A DNA stretch of 64,000 nucleotides from Helicobacter acinonychis (GTDB taxonomy: Bacteria > Campylobacterota > Campylobacteria > Campylobacterales > Helicobacteraceae). Of this stretch, positions 21,091-31,956 are shown in pieces. Positions within the stretch are counted from its first letter, which is position 1; every line of letters starts with the position of its first letter. The DNA lies in NCBI RefSeq assembly GCF_900461455.1, contig NZ_UGIA01000001.1, forward strand, positions 1,302,001 through 1,366,000, written 5' to 3'. The notes beneath the pieces are model-generated. The model made no database searches. It had not been told where the DNA came from and was given only the letters and a program-made list of their open reading frames with translations. A program made the translations under genes and the position numbers.

Positions 21091-21432
21091 ATGAACAAAC
21101 GCATAGAGATTATTACGGCTTTATTGGATGAAAAAAAGGCTTTTGATATTACGCATATTGATTTGTCTAAAACCCCCTATTTGGTAGAAGATGTCATTAT
21201 CGCCACCACTCTAGCGAGTAAGCATGCCCTTTCTTTATTAGATGCACTAAAAAACACCCTTAAGTCTTTAGGTGAAGTCTTTTACCAAATAGATGAATCC
21301 AATGAAGAGTGGATCATTTTAGATTTAGGGGATTTGATGATCCATCTTTTCACAGAAGAATGCCGTAAAAAATTTGATTTAGAAGGGTTTTTAAACGCTT
21401 ATAAAAGGGAGCTTACTTATCAAAACGCCTAA
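21091..21432 (+). CDS. rsfS: Ribosomal silencing factor RsfS
   Basis: RsfS (YbeB/Iojap) binds ribosomal protein L14 and blocks subunit joining in slow growth. The 113-residue protein carries the conserved order: N-terminal helix RIEIITALLDEKKAFDITHIDLS, strand YLVEDVIIATTLASKHALSLLDAL, and the C-terminal signature EEWIILDLGDLMIHLFTEECRKKFDLEGF (normally WxxLDxGDxxVHxFxxExRxxYxLExLW). The last 32 bases overlap the presumed start of miaA. One codon near the end (TAT AAA AGG) appears to be the site of the base change that removes the miaA ATG. Confidence 0.93.
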   Translation: MNKRIEIITALLDEKKAFDITHIDLSKTPYLVEDVIIATTLASKHALSLLDALKNTLKSLGEVFYQIDESNEEWIILDLGDLMIHLFTEECRKKFDLEGFLNAYKRELTYQNA

Positions 21433-22333
21433 GAAACTTATCGCGCTTCTAGGGCCTAGCGGGAGCGGGAAAAGCGCTCTTTCTATTGAACTAGCCCAAA
21501 CATTAGACGCAGAAATCTTTTCTTTGGACTCTTTGAGTATTTATAAAGATATTAATATCGCTTCGGCTAAACCCAGCCTAAAAGAGCGAAAAAATATCAA
21601 ACATTACGCCCTAGACTGCCTTAACATTGATGAAAAAAATAACGCCCCCCTTTTTAAAACCCTTTTAGAAGACGCCATGAAAGTATCCCAAAAAGAGATT
21701 TTACTCATTGTGGGGGGGAGCAGTTTTTACCTCAAATCCATTTTAGAAGGTTTGAGCAGCATGCCAAAACTTAATAACGATCAAATTTTAAAAATAGAGC
21801 GAGAAATTGCCACCCTGACTAACCCTTACGCCTTTTTAAAATCCATTGACCCTAACATGGCTTTTAAAATTCATTCAAACGACACTTACCGCATTCATAA
21901 GGCTTTAGAAATCTTTTATGCCACCCATACGCCCCCAAGCGAGTATTTTAAAAAAAATCCCAAAAAGCCCTTTGAGCATGCCATAACGCTATTCGCTCTT
22001 TGTATTGAAAAAACCGTACTCCATAACCGCATCAAACAGCGCACTAAAAACATGCTTGATTGCGGTCTTATTGAAGAAATCAAAGCCCTTTATACCCAAT
22101 ACCCTAAAGATTCACAGCCTTTTAAAGCCATAGGCGTTAAAGAGAGCATTCTTTATTTAGAAAAACAGCTCACTTTAAAAGAATTAGAAGAAGCGATTGT
22201 CTCTAACACCATAAAATTAGCCAAGCGGCAAAACACTTTCAATAAAACCCAATTCAACAACCTTTATGTGGGGAGCGTTGAAGAAGTTAGGCATGCGATT
22301 TTAAAGCGCTCAAAAAGCGGTATTAAAGAATAG
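21401..22333 (+). CDS. miaA: tRNA dimethylallyltransferase (start codon apparently lost)
   Basis: MiaA puts the isopentenyl group on A37 of UNN-reading tRNAs. The frame codes KTPKKLIALLGPSGSGKSALSIELAQ (P-loop), SLDSLSIYKDINIASAKP, GGSSFYLKSILEGL, NDTYRIHKALEIF and the C-terminal KRQNTF, about 310 residues as usual. No ATG, GTG or TTG exists between the in-frame TAA at 21392 and the P-loop. The first possible codon is ATA at 21401 (ATA AAA GGG AGC), where a single G-to-A change from ATG would explain the loss. The first classical start is TTG at 21524, which would drop the P-loop. Translation may be weak or absent. Confidence 0.8.
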   Translation: MKGSLLIKTPKKLIALLGPSGSGKSALSIELAQTLDAEIFSLDSLSIYKDINIASAKPSLKERKNIKHYALDCLNIDEKNNAPLFKTLLEDAMKVSQKEILLIVGGSSFYLKSILEGLSSMPKLNNDQILKIEREIATLTNPYAFLKSIDPNMAFKIHSNDTYRIHKALEIFYATHTPPSEYFKKNPKKPFEHAITLFALCIEKTVLHNRIKQRTKNMLDCGLIEEIKALYTQYPKDSQPFKAIGVKESILYLEKQLTLKELEEAIVSNTIKLAKRQNTFNKTQFNNLYVGSVEEVRHAILKRSKSGIKE

Positions 22334-22336
22334 CCC

Positions 22337-23440
22337 ATGAACACGCAAATCTCACCCAATCAAGTTATCCCTATTTTTATGAGTTTTGATAAAAATTACG
22401 CGCTAGGGGCAGGTGTGAGCCTTTATTCTTTACTCGCTCATGCGAGCAAGCACACAAGCGCTATAGATTTTAGCCCTCTCAATCAAAGCAACAAACTTTT
22501 ACCCGCTAACATCGTATACAAAATCCATTGTTTGATTAAAGGGGTAACTTTAGAGCAACAAAACAAGCTTTTAAAAACCATTGAGCCTTTTAAAGAATTC
22601 GCTTCATTAGAGTTTATAGATAGTGATTTGTTAGACAATTCCATAGAAAGCTATCTTAATGAGTCTTGCTCCAAGCGTTATGGTGGGCTTCTCATTTTAT
22701 GCCGGCTTTTGCTCGCTTCGCTATTTTCTAATTATTCTAAAATCATTTCCATAGATGTGGATACGGTGTTTTTAGGCGATATTGCAAGCGCTTATTTTGC
22801 GCTGGATAATGAGCCCACTAAACTACTTGGCATGGTTAGAGACACTTTTTCTCATCTTTCTTTTGAAACCTTTTGCAATTTTATCAAACGCACTTGTAAG
22901 AATTTTAAAATTGATTTTTCGCATTTTAGTTCCAACGAATTGAAACGCATCCACCAAGGCTTTAACATGGGCTTTTTGGTGGCGAATTTAGATTTATGGC
23001 GCCAAGAGGGGTTTGAAAAAATCGCTTTAGAGTTTTTAAAAAATAGAGGAAAAGATCTTTTCTACTCTGAACAATGCTTAGTGAATATGGTGTTTTTGGA
23101 GCGCATTTTAGAATTGCCCATCCATTATAATTGCTATTCTGACCTTTTCAATCAACACTACCATAAAAATATCGTCATGCTCCATTTCATCAAATACAAG
23201 CCTTGGCATTCTGTCAGTTCTTTAAACGGGCGTTTGATCTGCTATGAAACTGCAGCGAGTTTTTGGCTCGCAAACCTTTTTTGCACCCCTTTTAAAAACG
23301 ATTTCCTAAAAGAACGCCTTGAAATGACTAAAGACAAACAAATGCAATCTTTTAAAACCCACATAAGATCGCGGACGGTTAGAGATTATTTTTATTATAG
23401 AATAAAAAATATTTTGAAAAAAGTTTTCAAATTCTCTTAA
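22337..23440 (+). CDS. Glycosyltransferase family 8 (LPS, RfaJ-like)
   Basis: A 367-residue cytoplasmic glycosyltransferase that probably adds a hexose to the lipopolysaccharide. N-terminal nucleotide-sugar fold VIPIFMSFDKNYALGAGVSLYSLLAHA, the GT8 DxD metal site in KIISIDVDTVFLGDI (near residue 137), the acceptor segment HQGFNMGFLVANLDLWRQ, and the HFIKYKPW motif near residue 300 are all present. It matches HP1416, annotated as an LPS 1,2-glucosyltransferase (rfaJ). The C-terminus is basic (RSRTVRDYFYYRIKNILKKVFKFS), suggesting membrane association. It starts 3 bases after miaA and precedes a phosphoethanolamine-transferase-like gene. Confidence 0.85.
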   Translation: MNTQISPNQVIPIFMSFDKNYALGAGVSLYSLLAHASKHTSAIDFSPLNQSNKLLPANIVYKIHCLIKGVTLEQQNKLLKTIEPFKEFASLEFIDSDLLDNSIESYLNESCSKRYGGLLILCRLLLASLFSNYSKIISIDVDTVFLGDIASAYFALDNEPTKLLGMVRDTFSHLSFETFCNFIKRTCKNFKIDFSHFSSNELKRIHQGFNMGFLVANLDLWRQEGFEKIALEFLKNRGKDLFYSEQCLVNMVFLERILELPIHYNCYSDLFNQHYHKNIVMLHFIKYKPWHSVSSLNGRLICYETAASFWLANLFCTPFKNDFLKERLEMTKDKQMQSFKTHIRSRTVRDYFYYRIKNILKKVFKFS

Positions 23441-23451
23441 AGGACATTTTC

Positions 23452-25118
23452 ATGGAAAAACCATTGAAGTTTTTAAAATTCTTTGCAAAGAGCGTGGCGT
23501 TAGATGAAAAATTTTTAATGTTTCTTGTATGCAACGCTCTAGCTAACGCTTACAGGAATAACGATTTGTTTTCTTTCTCTAAAGGCTTTTTAGGCGCTTT
23601 TTTAATCGGGTTTGTGGTGTATTATTTTTGTGCACTGATCCCTAAAAAACGCTTGAGATATTCATTAGAGTGGCTGTTTATAGGGAGCAATATCGCTCTT
23701 AGCGTGGCAGAAATTTTTATGCTATTCATGTTTAAAATGCCTTTTTCAAAAGGCTTGATTGACACGCTTTTAGCCACAAATGGCTCTGAAACGATGGCGT
23801 TTATAAAAAGCTATAAAAACTATTTGCTTTACTACGCCTTTATTTTGATCGCTTTGTTGATCGCCATTAAAATGATTCGTTTTAGAGCGCTTGTGCCTGG
23901 TGTGATAGCGAGCGTTTTAGGAGTTTCTATCCTTATGATAGGGAGCGTTCGTAACCTTAAGCCCCTTACAAACAACGACACCATTTTAAAAAAATCATTG
24001 TTTTCCCTTTCCTTAACCAAGGGGCTTTATTCCACCTATTTAAGCTTATTTGATCGCCAACGAGCCATAAAGCTTTATAGCGCTTTAAAGAACCTTTATT
24101 TACCAAGCGGCTATCTTTCTAGCATGGGCGATGTCCCAAATGTTGTCTTAGTCATCGGCGAAAGTGCAAGCAGAAATTTTATGCAACTCTATAGGTATAG
24201 CGTTCCTAATAACCCGTTATTGAGCCAACTCGCTAACGAGAGAGAGAGAGAGAGAGTAGCCTATTCGTCTTTTCTGATGTCATAAGCAAAGAAGCCCATA
24301 CTTCTCCTACCTTTGAGAGTTTGCTCAATTATAGCGACGCTGAAACAACCAAGCCTTGGTATCAATACCACAACATGATAGATATTTTCAAGCGATCCCA
24401 TTATGAAACTTTTTGGCTAGAAAAACAATACATTGATCGATGGTCAGTCGTACAAGATCTAGTCTCTGAACGCTCTAAAAACCGCCACTATATCCTAGAA
24501 GGCTATGGTCCATACGATGAAGAGCTTGTAAAATTTTATTCTAAAAATATCCAACCCCAATTAAAAAGCAAGAATTTTATCGTGTTCCATTTGCATGGCT
24601 CACACGATTGGTATGCCGATCGCTTCCCCCAAAGCTTTGCCAAATTCAAAACAAGCGATTTGTCTTTTTCTGATTTGCATGTGAGTAATGACAGAGACAA
24701 GCAAATCGTTGTTGATTATGTCAATTCGCTTTATTATAACGACGCCATTTTGAATCAAATTTTTAACCTTTTTAAAGATAAAGACGCTATTGTGTTTTAT
24801 TTGAGCGACCATGCACAAGATATTTTTGAAAGCGGTCCTGCTTATGGGCATAGGTGTTCTAAAGCGGGCGTAGAAATCCCTTTTATGATTTATGTGAGTG
24901 GCATTTTCAAAGAAAAACACCCCGAGAAAGTAAAGTTGATAAAAAACGCCCTCAACAAACCTTTCATGAGCGATGATTTAATCCATTCTCTTTTGCCTTT
25001 AGTGGGCATCCACACTAAAGACGCGATAGAGAGTAAAAACCTTTTTAGCCCCAAGTTTGACACCCACAGAAAAAGGCTTTCTTGTAATCACATGGATTAT
25101 GATAAAGCTGAAAAATAA
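23452..25118 (+). CDS. EptA-like phosphoethanolamine transferase, phase-variable, OFF as read
   Basis: A membrane enzyme of the EptA/YhjW sulfatase-fold group (HP1417-like). The first part (to 24285) has about five transmembrane segments and the start of the catalytic domain with the metal-binding GES motif (VVLVIGESASRNFMQLY). It then runs into (AG)9 and stops after ERERERVAYSSFLMS. The second part (LFVFSDVISKEAHTSPTFESLL..., then FHLHGSHDWY, YLSDHAQDIFE and AYGHR) lies in another frame. The likely nucleophilic Thr (HTSPTF) and most metal ligands are downstream, so the OFF form is inactive. Losing one AG, or gaining two, would join the parts. Confidence 0.85.
24239..24256 (+). repeat. (AG)9 phase-variation tract
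   Basis: Nine AG units inside the EptA-like gene at the codons for ERERER. The downstream frame is displaced so that 8 or 11 units, but not 9, give a continuous protein. Confidence 0.9.
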
Positions 25119-25138
25119 AAGCTTCATTGAACCGGATT

Positions 25139-25176
25139 TTTGTATCCGTCCCCATAAAACTGGATACAAATTTTTC
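25139..25176 (+). terminator. Intrinsic terminator after the EptA-like gene
   Basis: TTTGTATCC (25139-25147) pairs with GGATACAAA (25162-25170) and is followed by TTTTTC. It separates the LPS genes from the trp operon. Confidence 0.7.
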
Positions 25177-25226
25177 TTGTTATTGCGTTTGAATAGCCAA
25201 TTTAGAGCCCATTTATCTATTTCTTG

Positions 25227-25232
25227 TAAAAT
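25227..25232 (+). promoter_or_regulatory. Probable -10 box of the trp operon
   Basis: TTGTAAAAT lies about 30 bases before the trpE ATG. No Trp-codon leader peptide, antiterminator stem pair or TrpR-like operator is evident in the 90 bases available, so classical attenuation seems absent. Confidence 0.4.
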
Positions 25233-25261
25233 ACGACTTCATTTTTAATTTGAAGCAAGCG

Positions 25262-26764
25262 ATGATTAGTCTCATAGAAAAAGCCCCTTACATTCCCTAC
25301 CCCCTAGCTCTTTATGAAAAATTAGAGCGCCAACACACCTTGCTTTTTGAAAGCGCTGAGATTGAAAGCAAAGCGCACACTAAATCCCTGTTAATGGCTA
25401 AAGCTTGTTTGAAGCTAATTTGCAATCACAATATCGTAACTATCACTGGCTTGACGGCTAATGGCGGAGCGTTTTTGCAAAAATTGAGCGCGTTTTTTAA
25501 AACGCCCACAAAAGACAATACCCTAACTTTAACTTACACGCAAGACAAAAAAGCCAAAGATGAGTTTTCTAAACTCTTTGAGCCTAGCCCTTTTGACGCT
25601 TTAAGGGGGCTTTTTAAAAGCGTTAAAACAAACCCCAAACACCCCTTTACGCTTTTAAGCGCGGGCGTGTTTTCTTTTGAAATGCTCAATTTCTTTGAAG
25701 ATTTACCCCATTTAAAAGCAAAAGACAACACAGCGCATGATTTTATTTTTTTCGTCGCGCAAAATTTGATCATTATCGATCACAAAGAAAAAAGCGCTGA
25801 AATTTTGGGGGCGTGTTTTGATGAGCGCTTTAAAACAGAGATAGCTAAAGAATTACAAGATTTAAAAGAGTTGGCTAAAAACATTAAAAGCGACTTTATC
25901 CCTAAAAAATCTGAGCAAAGCACAGAAGTTAGTGTTAGTTGCGGCGATAGCGAGTTTGAAAAAAAAGTGTTATCCTTACAAGAAGAAATTAAAAAGGGCG
26001 AGATTTTTCAAGCGGTATTATCGCGCAGTTTTTACATGGAGTGCTTGGAGGGTTTGAGCGCGTATTATCATTTAAAGCTAACTAACCCTAGCCCTTATAT
26101 GTTTTATATCAAAGATAGCGATTTTATTCTTTTTGGGGCAAGCCCTGAGAGCGCCTTGAAGTACAACGCTTTAACGAATATGGCTGAAATTTACCCCATT
26201 GCTGGCACTCGTTTGAGGGGTAAGGATAAAGAAGGGAATATTGATTACGATTTAGATAGTAAAATGGAATTTGATTTGCAACACGACTTTAAAGAAAGGG
26301 CTGAACACATCATGCTAGTGGATTTAGCCAGAAACGACATGGCCAGAGTTTCAAAAAAGCGCTATTGCGATAAGCTTTTAAAAGTGGATAAATATTCTAA
26401 TGTCATGCATTTAGTTTCAAGGGTTGTGGGGGAATTGAAAAAAGGGTGCGATAGTTTGCATGCTTATAGGAGTTTTATGAACGCCGGTACGCTTAGCGGG
26501 GCGCCTAAAATCTCTGCAATTAAACTCATTTACCAATTAGAAAATCAAAGAAGAGGCTCTTATGGAGGGAGTGTGGGTTATCTGAATAGCGAAGGGTCTA
26601 TGGATTCTTGTATCACTATCCGTTCATGTTTTGTCAAAAACAATCAAGCTGTGATCCAAGCAGGAGCTGGCATCGTTTTAGATAGCGTGCCACAAAATGA
26701 AGCGGATGAAACAAAAGCCAAAGCTAAAGCCCTTATTGATGCGATCAGGAAAACAAGCTTATGA
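25262..26764 (+). CDS. trpE: Anthranilate synthase component I
   Basis: Makes anthranilate from chorismate with the TrpG glutaminase. About 500 residues. The C-terminal chorismate-binding domain is complete: [97 protein letters not shown] and [19 protein letters not shown] use the ATG at 25262 ([14 protein letters not shown]); the frame is open from a TTG four codons earlier. The trpG ATG overlaps the TrpE stop. First gene of the six-gene trp operon. Confidence 0.95.
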   Translation: MISLIEKAPYIPYPLALYEKLERQHTLLFESAEIESKAHTKSLLMAKACLKLICNHNIVTITGLTANGGAFLQKLSAFFKTPTKDNTLTLTYTQDKKAKDEFSKLFEPSPFDALRGLFKSVKTNPKHPFTLLSAGVFSFEMLNFFEDLPHLKAKDNTAHDFIFFVAQNLIIIDHKEKSAEILGACFDERFKTEIAKELQDLKELAKNIKSDFIPKKSEQSTEVSVSCGDSEFEKKVLSLQEEIKKGEIFQAVLSRSFYMECLEGLSAYYHLKLTNPSPYMFYIKDSDFILFGASPESALKYNALTNMAEIYPIAGTRLRGKDKEGNIDYDLDSKMEFDLQHDFKERAEHIMLVDLARNDMARVSKKRYCDKLLKVDKYSNVMHLVSRVVGELKKGCDSLHAYRSFMNAGTLSGAPKISAIKLIYQLENQRRGSYGGSVGYLNSEGSMDSCITIRSCFVKNNQAVIQAGAGIVLDSVPQNEADETKAKAKALIDAIRKTSL

Positions 26765-27348
26765 AAATCTTTTTTATAGATAATTTTGATTCTTTCTCTT
26801 ATAACTTGGTGTATGAATTGGAGTGCTTGGGTTATGAAGTGGCTGTTTATCAAAACGATATTGAGCCTAGCTATCTCATGGATTTAATGCTTAAAGAATC
26901 AACAACGCCCTTATTGTTTATTTCGCCTGGGCCTGGTAACCCTAATAGTTCGGGTAATCTTTTAGAAATCATTGCAATGGCTAAAAAGAAATTCCCCATT
27001 TTAGGGGTTTGTTTGGGGTTGCAAGCTTTAGCGCAAAGCTATGGAGCCAAAATCATAAGGAGTAAAGAGATCGTGCATGGCAAAGCAACGACAATCGCGC
27101 TCAAAAAGCATGCCGTTTTTAAAGGCTTAGGGGAGAGCATGGTGGTGGGGCGTTACCATTCTTTAATGGCGAGCGGATTGCCTAAAAATTTAGAAGTGAT
27201 CGCAGAACATGAAAATATCCCTATGGCTATTGTTGATGAAAAGGATAGAATCTTAGCCTATCAATTCCACCCTGAAAGCATCATGACTTTACAAGGGAGG
27301 GCGTTACTGGAACAAAGCGTGGGGTTTTTAAAAGGGCTATCATCATGA
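26761..27348 (+). CDS. trpG: Anthranilate synthase component II (glutamine amidotransferase)
   Basis: The 195-residue class I amidotransferase supplies ammonia to TrpE. The catalytic triad is visible: Cys in [17 protein letters not shown], and His/Glu in [10 protein letters not shown]. The oxyanion-loop segment [15 protein letters not shown] and the N-terminal [15 protein letters not shown] are canonical. It is a stand-alone TrpG, not fused to TrpD. Starts inside the trpE stop (ATGA-type overlap) and its own end overlaps trpD by four bases, so translation is coupled through the operon. Confidence 0.96.
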   Translation: MKIFFIDNFDSFSYNLVYELECLGYEVAVYQNDIEPSYLMDLMLKESTTPLLFISPGPGNPNSSGNLLEIIAMAKKKFPILGVCLGLQALAQSYGAKIIRSKEIVHGKATTIALKKHAVFKGLGESMVVGRYHSLMASGLPKNLEVIAEHENIPMAIVDEKDRILAYQFHPESIMTLQGRALLEQSVGFLKGLSS

Positions 27349-28352
27349 AAGGGATTTTAAACGCCTTGTACCATCAAAAAGACTTGAATGATGAAGAAGT
27401 CAAAAGATTATTCACTTTTATTATTAACGAAGAAGTAAGCCCCACGCAACTTGGGGCGATTTTGTGTGCTTTAAAGATTAAGGGCGAGAGCTTGAGTGAG
27501 ATTAGCGCCGCTGCAACCACGCTTTTAGAGCATGCCCCTAAACCTTTTAAGAGCGGATTGGATTTAATAGACAATTGCGGCACGGGGGGTGATGGGCTAA
27601 AAACGATTAATATTAGCACTATTGCTGCACTCATTGCCAGCTCTATGGGATTACCGATGGCTAAACATGGATCAAGAAGCGTGTCCAGTCATAGCGGGAG
27701 CGCGGATTTATTGGAAAATCTAGGCGTGAATATTGAAATGAATCGCGCGCAATTAGAAAATTGCCTCAAAGAATCGCATTTTGGGTTTTTATTCGCGCCT
27801 TTATACCACCAAAGTTTTAAAAAATCTGCCCCTTTAAGAAAAGAGCTTTTCACTAAAACGATTTTTAATTGTTTAGGGCCTTTAATCAACCCTTTAAGAC
27901 CCACAATCCAGCTTTTAGGCGTGTATGATGAATCCTTGTGCAAGACTATGGCGCTAGCATTAAAGGCTTTAGGCGTTAAAAGGGCGATGGTGGTTAATGG
28001 AGGAGGGACAGATGAAATCGTGTTGCATGCTATTACGCATGCGTGTGAATTAAAAAATAACGAGATTTTAGAGTATGACTTGAGCGCTAAAGATTTTAAT
28101 TTACCCCCCTATGATTTGAAAGAATTACAGATTGAAAGCGTGCAAGAAAGCGTTCAAGCGTGTTTGGATATTTTAGAAAATAAGGGCAAGGATTCGCACA
28201 CGATGGTGGTTGTGGCGAATGTGGCGAGTTTGTTGTATTTGAGTAATAGAGCTAAAGATTTAAAAGAGGGCGTGAGCATGACTTTAGAGCATTTAAAAAC
28301 CAAAGCGCCTTATACGCATTTACAAAAAATCATAAGATTAAGCCATGCCTAG
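27345..28352 (+). CDS. trpD: Anthranilate phosphoribosyltransferase
   Basis: Transfers phosphoribose from PRPP to anthranilate. The 335-residue protein shows the PRPP loop [17 protein letters not shown], the anthranilate-binding [39 protein letters not shown] and [15 protein letters not shown], and [10 protein letters not shown]. Length and order are those of TrpD. Its last eight bases overlap the start of trpC. Confidence 0.96.
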   Translation: MKGILNALYHQKDLNDEEVKRLFTFIINEEVSPTQLGAILCALKIKGESLSEISAAATTLLEHAPKPFKSGLDLIDNCGTGGDGLKTINISTIAALIASSMGLPMAKHGSRSVSSHSGSADLLENLGVNIEMNRAQLENCLKESHFGFLFAPLYHQSFKKSAPLRKELFTKTIFNCLGPLINPLRPTIQLLGVYDESLCKTMALALKALGVKRAMVVNGGGTDEIVLHAITHACELKNNEILEYDLSAKDFNLPPYDLKELQIESVQESVQACLDILENKGKDSHTMVVVANVASLLYLSNRAKDLKEGVSMTLEHLKTKAPYTHLQKIIRLSHA

Positions 28353-29703
28353 CGTGTTAGAGAATATCCTTAAAGACAAACTCTTAGAAGTCTCTGCACT
28401 TAAAAAAAATTACACCTTGCCCGCAAACATAAGCCCAAGCGATAGGGATTTTAAAAAAGCGTTATTGGAAAAAAAAACAAGCTTTATTTTAGAGTGTAAA
28501 AAAGCATCGCCCTCTAAAGGCTTGATCAGAAAAGATTTTGATTTACTAAAAATAGCGAAGGTTTATGAAAAATTTGCCTCTTGCATTTCGGTTTTAGCCG
28601 ACGCCAAGCATTTTTTAGGATCTTATGAAAACATTAAGATTGTCTCAAAGCATTCCACCAAGCCTATTTTATGCAAAGACTTTATCATTGATAGTTTCCA
28701 GATCAAACTCGCTAGGGTTATGGGGGCTAATGCGGTGCTTTTAATGTTAAGCGTGCTAGATGACAAAAACTATTTAGAGCTTTTTGAACTCGCCAAGTCC
28801 TTAAAAATGAGCGTGTTGAGTGAAGTTTCCAACAAGCAAGAAATCCAGCGCTTACTCAAACTTAAATACGACATTATAGGCATTAACAATAGGGATTTAC
28901 ACACCTTAAAAACCGATATGTTTCACACGCTAGAATTACGCCCCTTATTGCCTAAAGACACGCTCATCATCAGTGAGTCCGGTATCCATTCGCATGCACA
29001 AATCAAAGCCCTAGCCCCTTATGTGAATGGCTTTTTAGTGGGAAGCTCTTTAATGAAAGAAAAGGATTTGAAAAAAGCGTGCATTAAATTGATTTTAGGC
29101 GAAAATAAAGTGTGCGGGCTTACAAGAATCAAAGACGCTAAAGCCGTCTATAAAAACCATTTTATTTATGGGGGTTTGATTTTTGAAAAATCTTCGCCCA
29201 GATACATTAAACCCAAAGAAGCCCTAAAAATCACAAAAGCGGTTAAAAAATTGGATTTTGTGGGCGTGTTTGTGAAAAATAAAATTAAAAAAATCGTAAA
29301 AATCGCTCAAAAGCTTGATTTAAAAGCGGTGCAGCTTTATAACTATTCGCCTAAAAAAATCGCTCAATTAAAAAAATCGCTCCCTAAAACTTGTGCAATC
29401 TGGCAAGTAGTGAGCGTCGCGGATTCTAAAGATTTAGCCCCTAAAACTGAAGAAGCCTCTTTAATCTTATACGACACTAAAGGGGATAAATATGGAGGCA
29501 ATGGCGTGAGTTTTGATTGGGATATTTTAGACCATGTCAAAACGCCTTTCATGCTAGCCGGTGGGCTTGATTTGGATAACGCTCAAAAAGCCTTAAAGGT
29601 CAAAGCGTTGGGTCTGGATTTTAATTCAGGTTTGGAAATAAGCCCTGGTATTAAAAATAAGGATAAAATCAAGCGGTTAGCCCGAATTTTAAGAGAGTAT
29701 TAA
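28345..29703 (+). CDS. trpC: Bifunctional indole-3-glycerol-phosphate synthase / phosphoribosylanthranilate isomerase
   Basis: A 452-residue fusion of TrpC (residues 1-250) and TrpF (251-452), two TIM barrels catalysing consecutive steps. TrpC motifs: [85 protein letters not shown]. TrpF motifs: [48 protein letters not shown], the Asp near [21 protein letters not shown], and [15 protein letters not shown] with [15 protein letters not shown]. This fused arrangement is as in E. coli. The next gene begins one base after the stop. Confidence 0.96.
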   Translation: MPSVLENILKDKLLEVSALKKNYTLPANISPSDRDFKKALLEKKTSFILECKKASPSKGLIRKDFDLLKIAKVYEKFASCISVLADAKHFLGSYENIKIVSKHSTKPILCKDFIIDSFQIKLARVMGANAVLLMLSVLDDKNYLELFELAKSLKMSVLSEVSNKQEIQRLLKLKYDIIGINNRDLHTLKTDMFHTLELRPLLPKDTLIISESGIHSHAQIKALAPYVNGFLVGSSLMKEKDLKKACIKLILGENKVCGLTRIKDAKAVYKNHFIYGGLIFEKSSPRYIKPKEALKITKAVKKLDFVGVFVKNKIKKIVKIAQKLDLKAVQLYNYSPKKIAQLKKSLPKTCAIWQVVSVADSKDLAPKTEEASLILYDTKGDKYGGNGVSFDWDILDHVKTPFMLAGGLDLDNAQKALKVKALGLDFNSGLEISPGIKNKDKIKRLARILREY

Positions 29704-29704
29704 A

Positions 29705-30886
29705 ATGAATAAAAAAGCGTATTTTGGGGAGTTTGGGGGGAGTTTTGTTTCAGAATTGTTAGTGCCTGCGTTAAGAGAGTTAGAACAAGCGTTTGATGCT
29801 TGTTTAAAAGATGATAAATTCCAACAAGAGTATTTCCATCTTTTAAAGGATTTTGTGGGCCGCCCTAGCCCTTTAACTTTGTGTCAAAATATCATTTCTA
29901 ACCCTAAAGTTAGGCTTTATCTGAAACGAGAGGATTTAATCCATGGCGGAGCGCATAAGACGAACCAAGCGTTAGGGCAAGCCCTTTTGGCTAAAAAAAT
30001 GGGTAAAACCAGGATCATTGCTGAAACAGGCGCTGGGCAGCATGGCGTTGCAACGGCTATCGCTTGTGCATTGTTAAATTTAAAATGCGTGATTTTTATG
30101 GGAGGCAAAGACATCAAGCGCCAAGAAATGAACGTTTTCAGAATGCGTTTGTTGGGCGCTGAAATCAGAGAAGTCAATTCAGGGAGCGCGACACTTAAAG
30201 ACGCTGTGAATGAGACCTTAAGAGATTGGGCGAGCAGCTACAAAGACACGCACTATTTGCTGGGCACAGCCGCTGGGCCGCACCCTTACCCTACAATGGT
30301 CAAAACCTTTCAAAAAATGATAGGCGATGAGGCCAAACAACAAATTCTAGAAAAAGAAAACCGCTTGCCTGATTATGTTATCGCATGCGTTGGAGGGGGG
30401 TCTAACGCCATAGGGATATTCAGCGCGTTTTTAAACGATAAAGAGGTCAAACTCATAGGCGTAGAGCCGGCAGGCTTGGGGCTAGAAACTAATAAGCATG
30501 GAGCAACTTTGAATAAGGGGCGAGTGGGGATTTTGCATGGGAATAAAACCTATCTTTTGCAAGATGATGAAGGCCAAATTATAGAAAGTCATAGCATAAG
30601 CGCTGGGCTTGATTATCCAGGAGTAGGGCCAGAGCACAGCTTTTTAAAAGAAAGCGGGCGCGCGATTTATGAAAGTGCAAGCGATATTGAAGCGCTAGAA
30701 GCCTTTAGTTTATTATGCCAAAAAGAAGGCATTATCCCAGCCTTAGAAAGCTCACACGCCTTAGCGTATGCTTTAAAACTCGCTCAAAAATGCACACAAG
30801 AAAGCATTATTGTAGTGAATCTGAGCGGCAGGGGGGATAAAGATTTAAATACCGTTTATAGCGCTTTAAAAGGGGATTTAAAATGA
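29705..30886 (+). CDS. trpB: Tryptophan synthase beta subunit
   Basis: Uses PLP to join indole and serine. The 393 residues include [14 protein letters not shown] at the start, the PLP lysine in [15 protein letters not shown], the [12 protein letters not shown] loop, the PLP-phosphate site [27 protein letters not shown] and the C-terminal [10 protein letters not shown]. It is immediately after trpCF and overlaps trpA by four bases, fitting the alpha2-beta2 complex made from a coupled message. Confidence 0.97.
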   Translation: MNKKAYFGEFGGSFVSELLVPALRELEQAFDACLKDDKFQQEYFHLLKDFVGRPSPLTLCQNIISNPKVRLYLKREDLIHGGAHKTNQALGQALLAKKMGKTRIIAETGAGQHGVATAIACALLNLKCVIFMGGKDIKRQEMNVFRMRLLGAEIREVNSGSATLKDAVNETLRDWASSYKDTHYLLGTAAGPHPYPTMVKTFQKMIGDEAKQQILEKENRLPDYVIACVGGGSNAIGIFSAFLNDKEVKLIGVEPAGLGLETNKHGATLNKGRVGILHGNKTYLLQDDEGQIIESHSISAGLDYPGVGPEHSFLKESGRAIYESASDIEALEAFSLLCQKEGIIPALESSHALAYALKLAQKCTQESIIVVNLSGRGDKDLNTVYSALKGDLK

Positions 30887-31671
30887 GGTATAAAACCATG
30901 TTTGAAACTTTGAAAAAACAAGAAAAAATGGCGTTTATCCCGTTTGTAACCTTGGGCGATCCTGATTATGAACTGAGTTTTGAAATCATTAAAACTTTAA
31001 TTGCTAGCGGTGTGAGCGCTTTAGAGTTAGGTTTTGCTTTCTCAGATCCTGTAGCTGATGGCATCACTATACAAGCGAGCCATTTAAGGGCGTTAAAACA
31101 CGCTTCTATGGCTAAAAATTTCCAACTTTTAAAAAAAATTAGAGATTATGATTCTCATATTCCCATAGGGCTTTTAGCGTATGCGAATTTAATTTTTTCT
31201 TATGGCGTTGATAGTTTTTACGCTCAAGCTAAAGAATGCGGTACAGATAGCGTTTTAATAGCGGATATGCCCCTGATAGAAAAAGAATTAGTCATCAAAT
31301 CCGCTCAAAAACACCAAATTAAACAAATCTTTATCGCTAGCCCTAATGCGAGCGTTAAGGATTTAGAACAAGTAGCCCTAAATTCGCAAGGCTATATTTA
31401 CACTTTAGCCAGGAGTGGGGTTACTGGGGCAAGTCATGCTTTAGAAAATGATGCGAGCGCTGTTATTAAAACCTTAAAAACTTTTAGCCCTATCCCTGCA
31501 TTACTGGGCTTTGGAATCTCTAAAAAAGAACACATCAAAAACGCTAAAGGCATGGGGGCTGATGGCGTGATTTGCGGCTCAGCGTTAGTCAAAATCATAG
31601 AAGAAAATTTGAATAATGAAAACGCCATGCTAGAAAAAATTAAGGGGTTTATAGAAGAAATGGTTTTTTGA
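30883..31671 (+). CDS. trpA: Tryptophan synthase alpha subunit
   Basis: Cleaves indole-3-glycerol phosphate and channels indole to TrpB. The 262-residue TIM barrel carries the catalytic Glu in [15 protein letters not shown] and the catalytic Asp in [11 protein letters not shown], with [12 protein letters not shown] and [11 protein letters not shown] near the C-terminus. ATG overlap with trpB (ATGA) supports the start at 30883; an internal Met six codons on ([13 protein letters not shown]) is a possible alternative. Last gene of the operon; a T-rich stretch (TTTTTAAAGCTTTT) follows the stop. Confidence 0.96.
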   Translation: MRYKTMFETLKKQEKMAFIPFVTLGDPDYELSFEIIKTLIASGVSALELGFAFSDPVADGITIQASHLRALKHASMAKNFQLLKKIRDYDSHIPIGLLAYANLIFSYGVDSFYAQAKECGTDSVLIADMPLIEKELVIKSAQKHQIKQIFIASPNASVKDLEQVALNSQGYIYTLARSGVTGASHALENDASAVIKTLKTFSPIPALLGFGISKKEHIKNAKGMGADGVICGSALVKIIEENLNNENAMLEKIKGFIEEMVF

Positions 31672-31704
31672 AAGGCTTTTTAAAGCTTTTATCGCACCAA
31701 AAGG

Positions 31705-31956
31705 TTAACAATCATCAAAGTTTTTTACCCCATGCGCGTTATGGCGATTGTTAGTGCAGAAGATACTGCCCAATAAGCCTAACAAATCATTAAAGGTAGC
31801 CTTGAAATATGGTTGGCAGTGGCTTAAAATCGCAGGTATTTTGATAATAAAAAACTGATTTTTATTATACCAAGCTATAAGCTCTTTTAAAGATTTGGAA
31901 AGTCTAAGCGATTTGTAAAAAAGTGGGCCACTGAAACCCTTATAACGCGGATGCAT
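31705..31956 (-). CDS. Possible small protein of unknown function
   Basis: An 83-residue frame (starts MHPRYKGFSGPLFYKSL, ends HGVKNFDDC) convergent to trpA. It has mixed basic and hydrophobic segments, no recognised domain and no strong ribosome site. It might be a remnant of a longer gene, since it lies at what looks like a join between the trp block and the restriction block. The rest of the trpA-toxin-locus interval (31957-32170) holds no gene that I can support. Confidence 0.3.
   Translation of the reverse strand: MHPRYKGFSGPLFYKSLRLSKSLKELIAWYNKNQFFIIKIPAILSHCQPYFKATFNDLLGLLGSIFCTNNRHNAHGVKNFDDC

Noticed and set aside
25100-25262. Tryptophan attenuator leader
   Set aside because: No short frame with Trp codons and no competing stem pair; the only hairpin is the terminator of the upstream gene.
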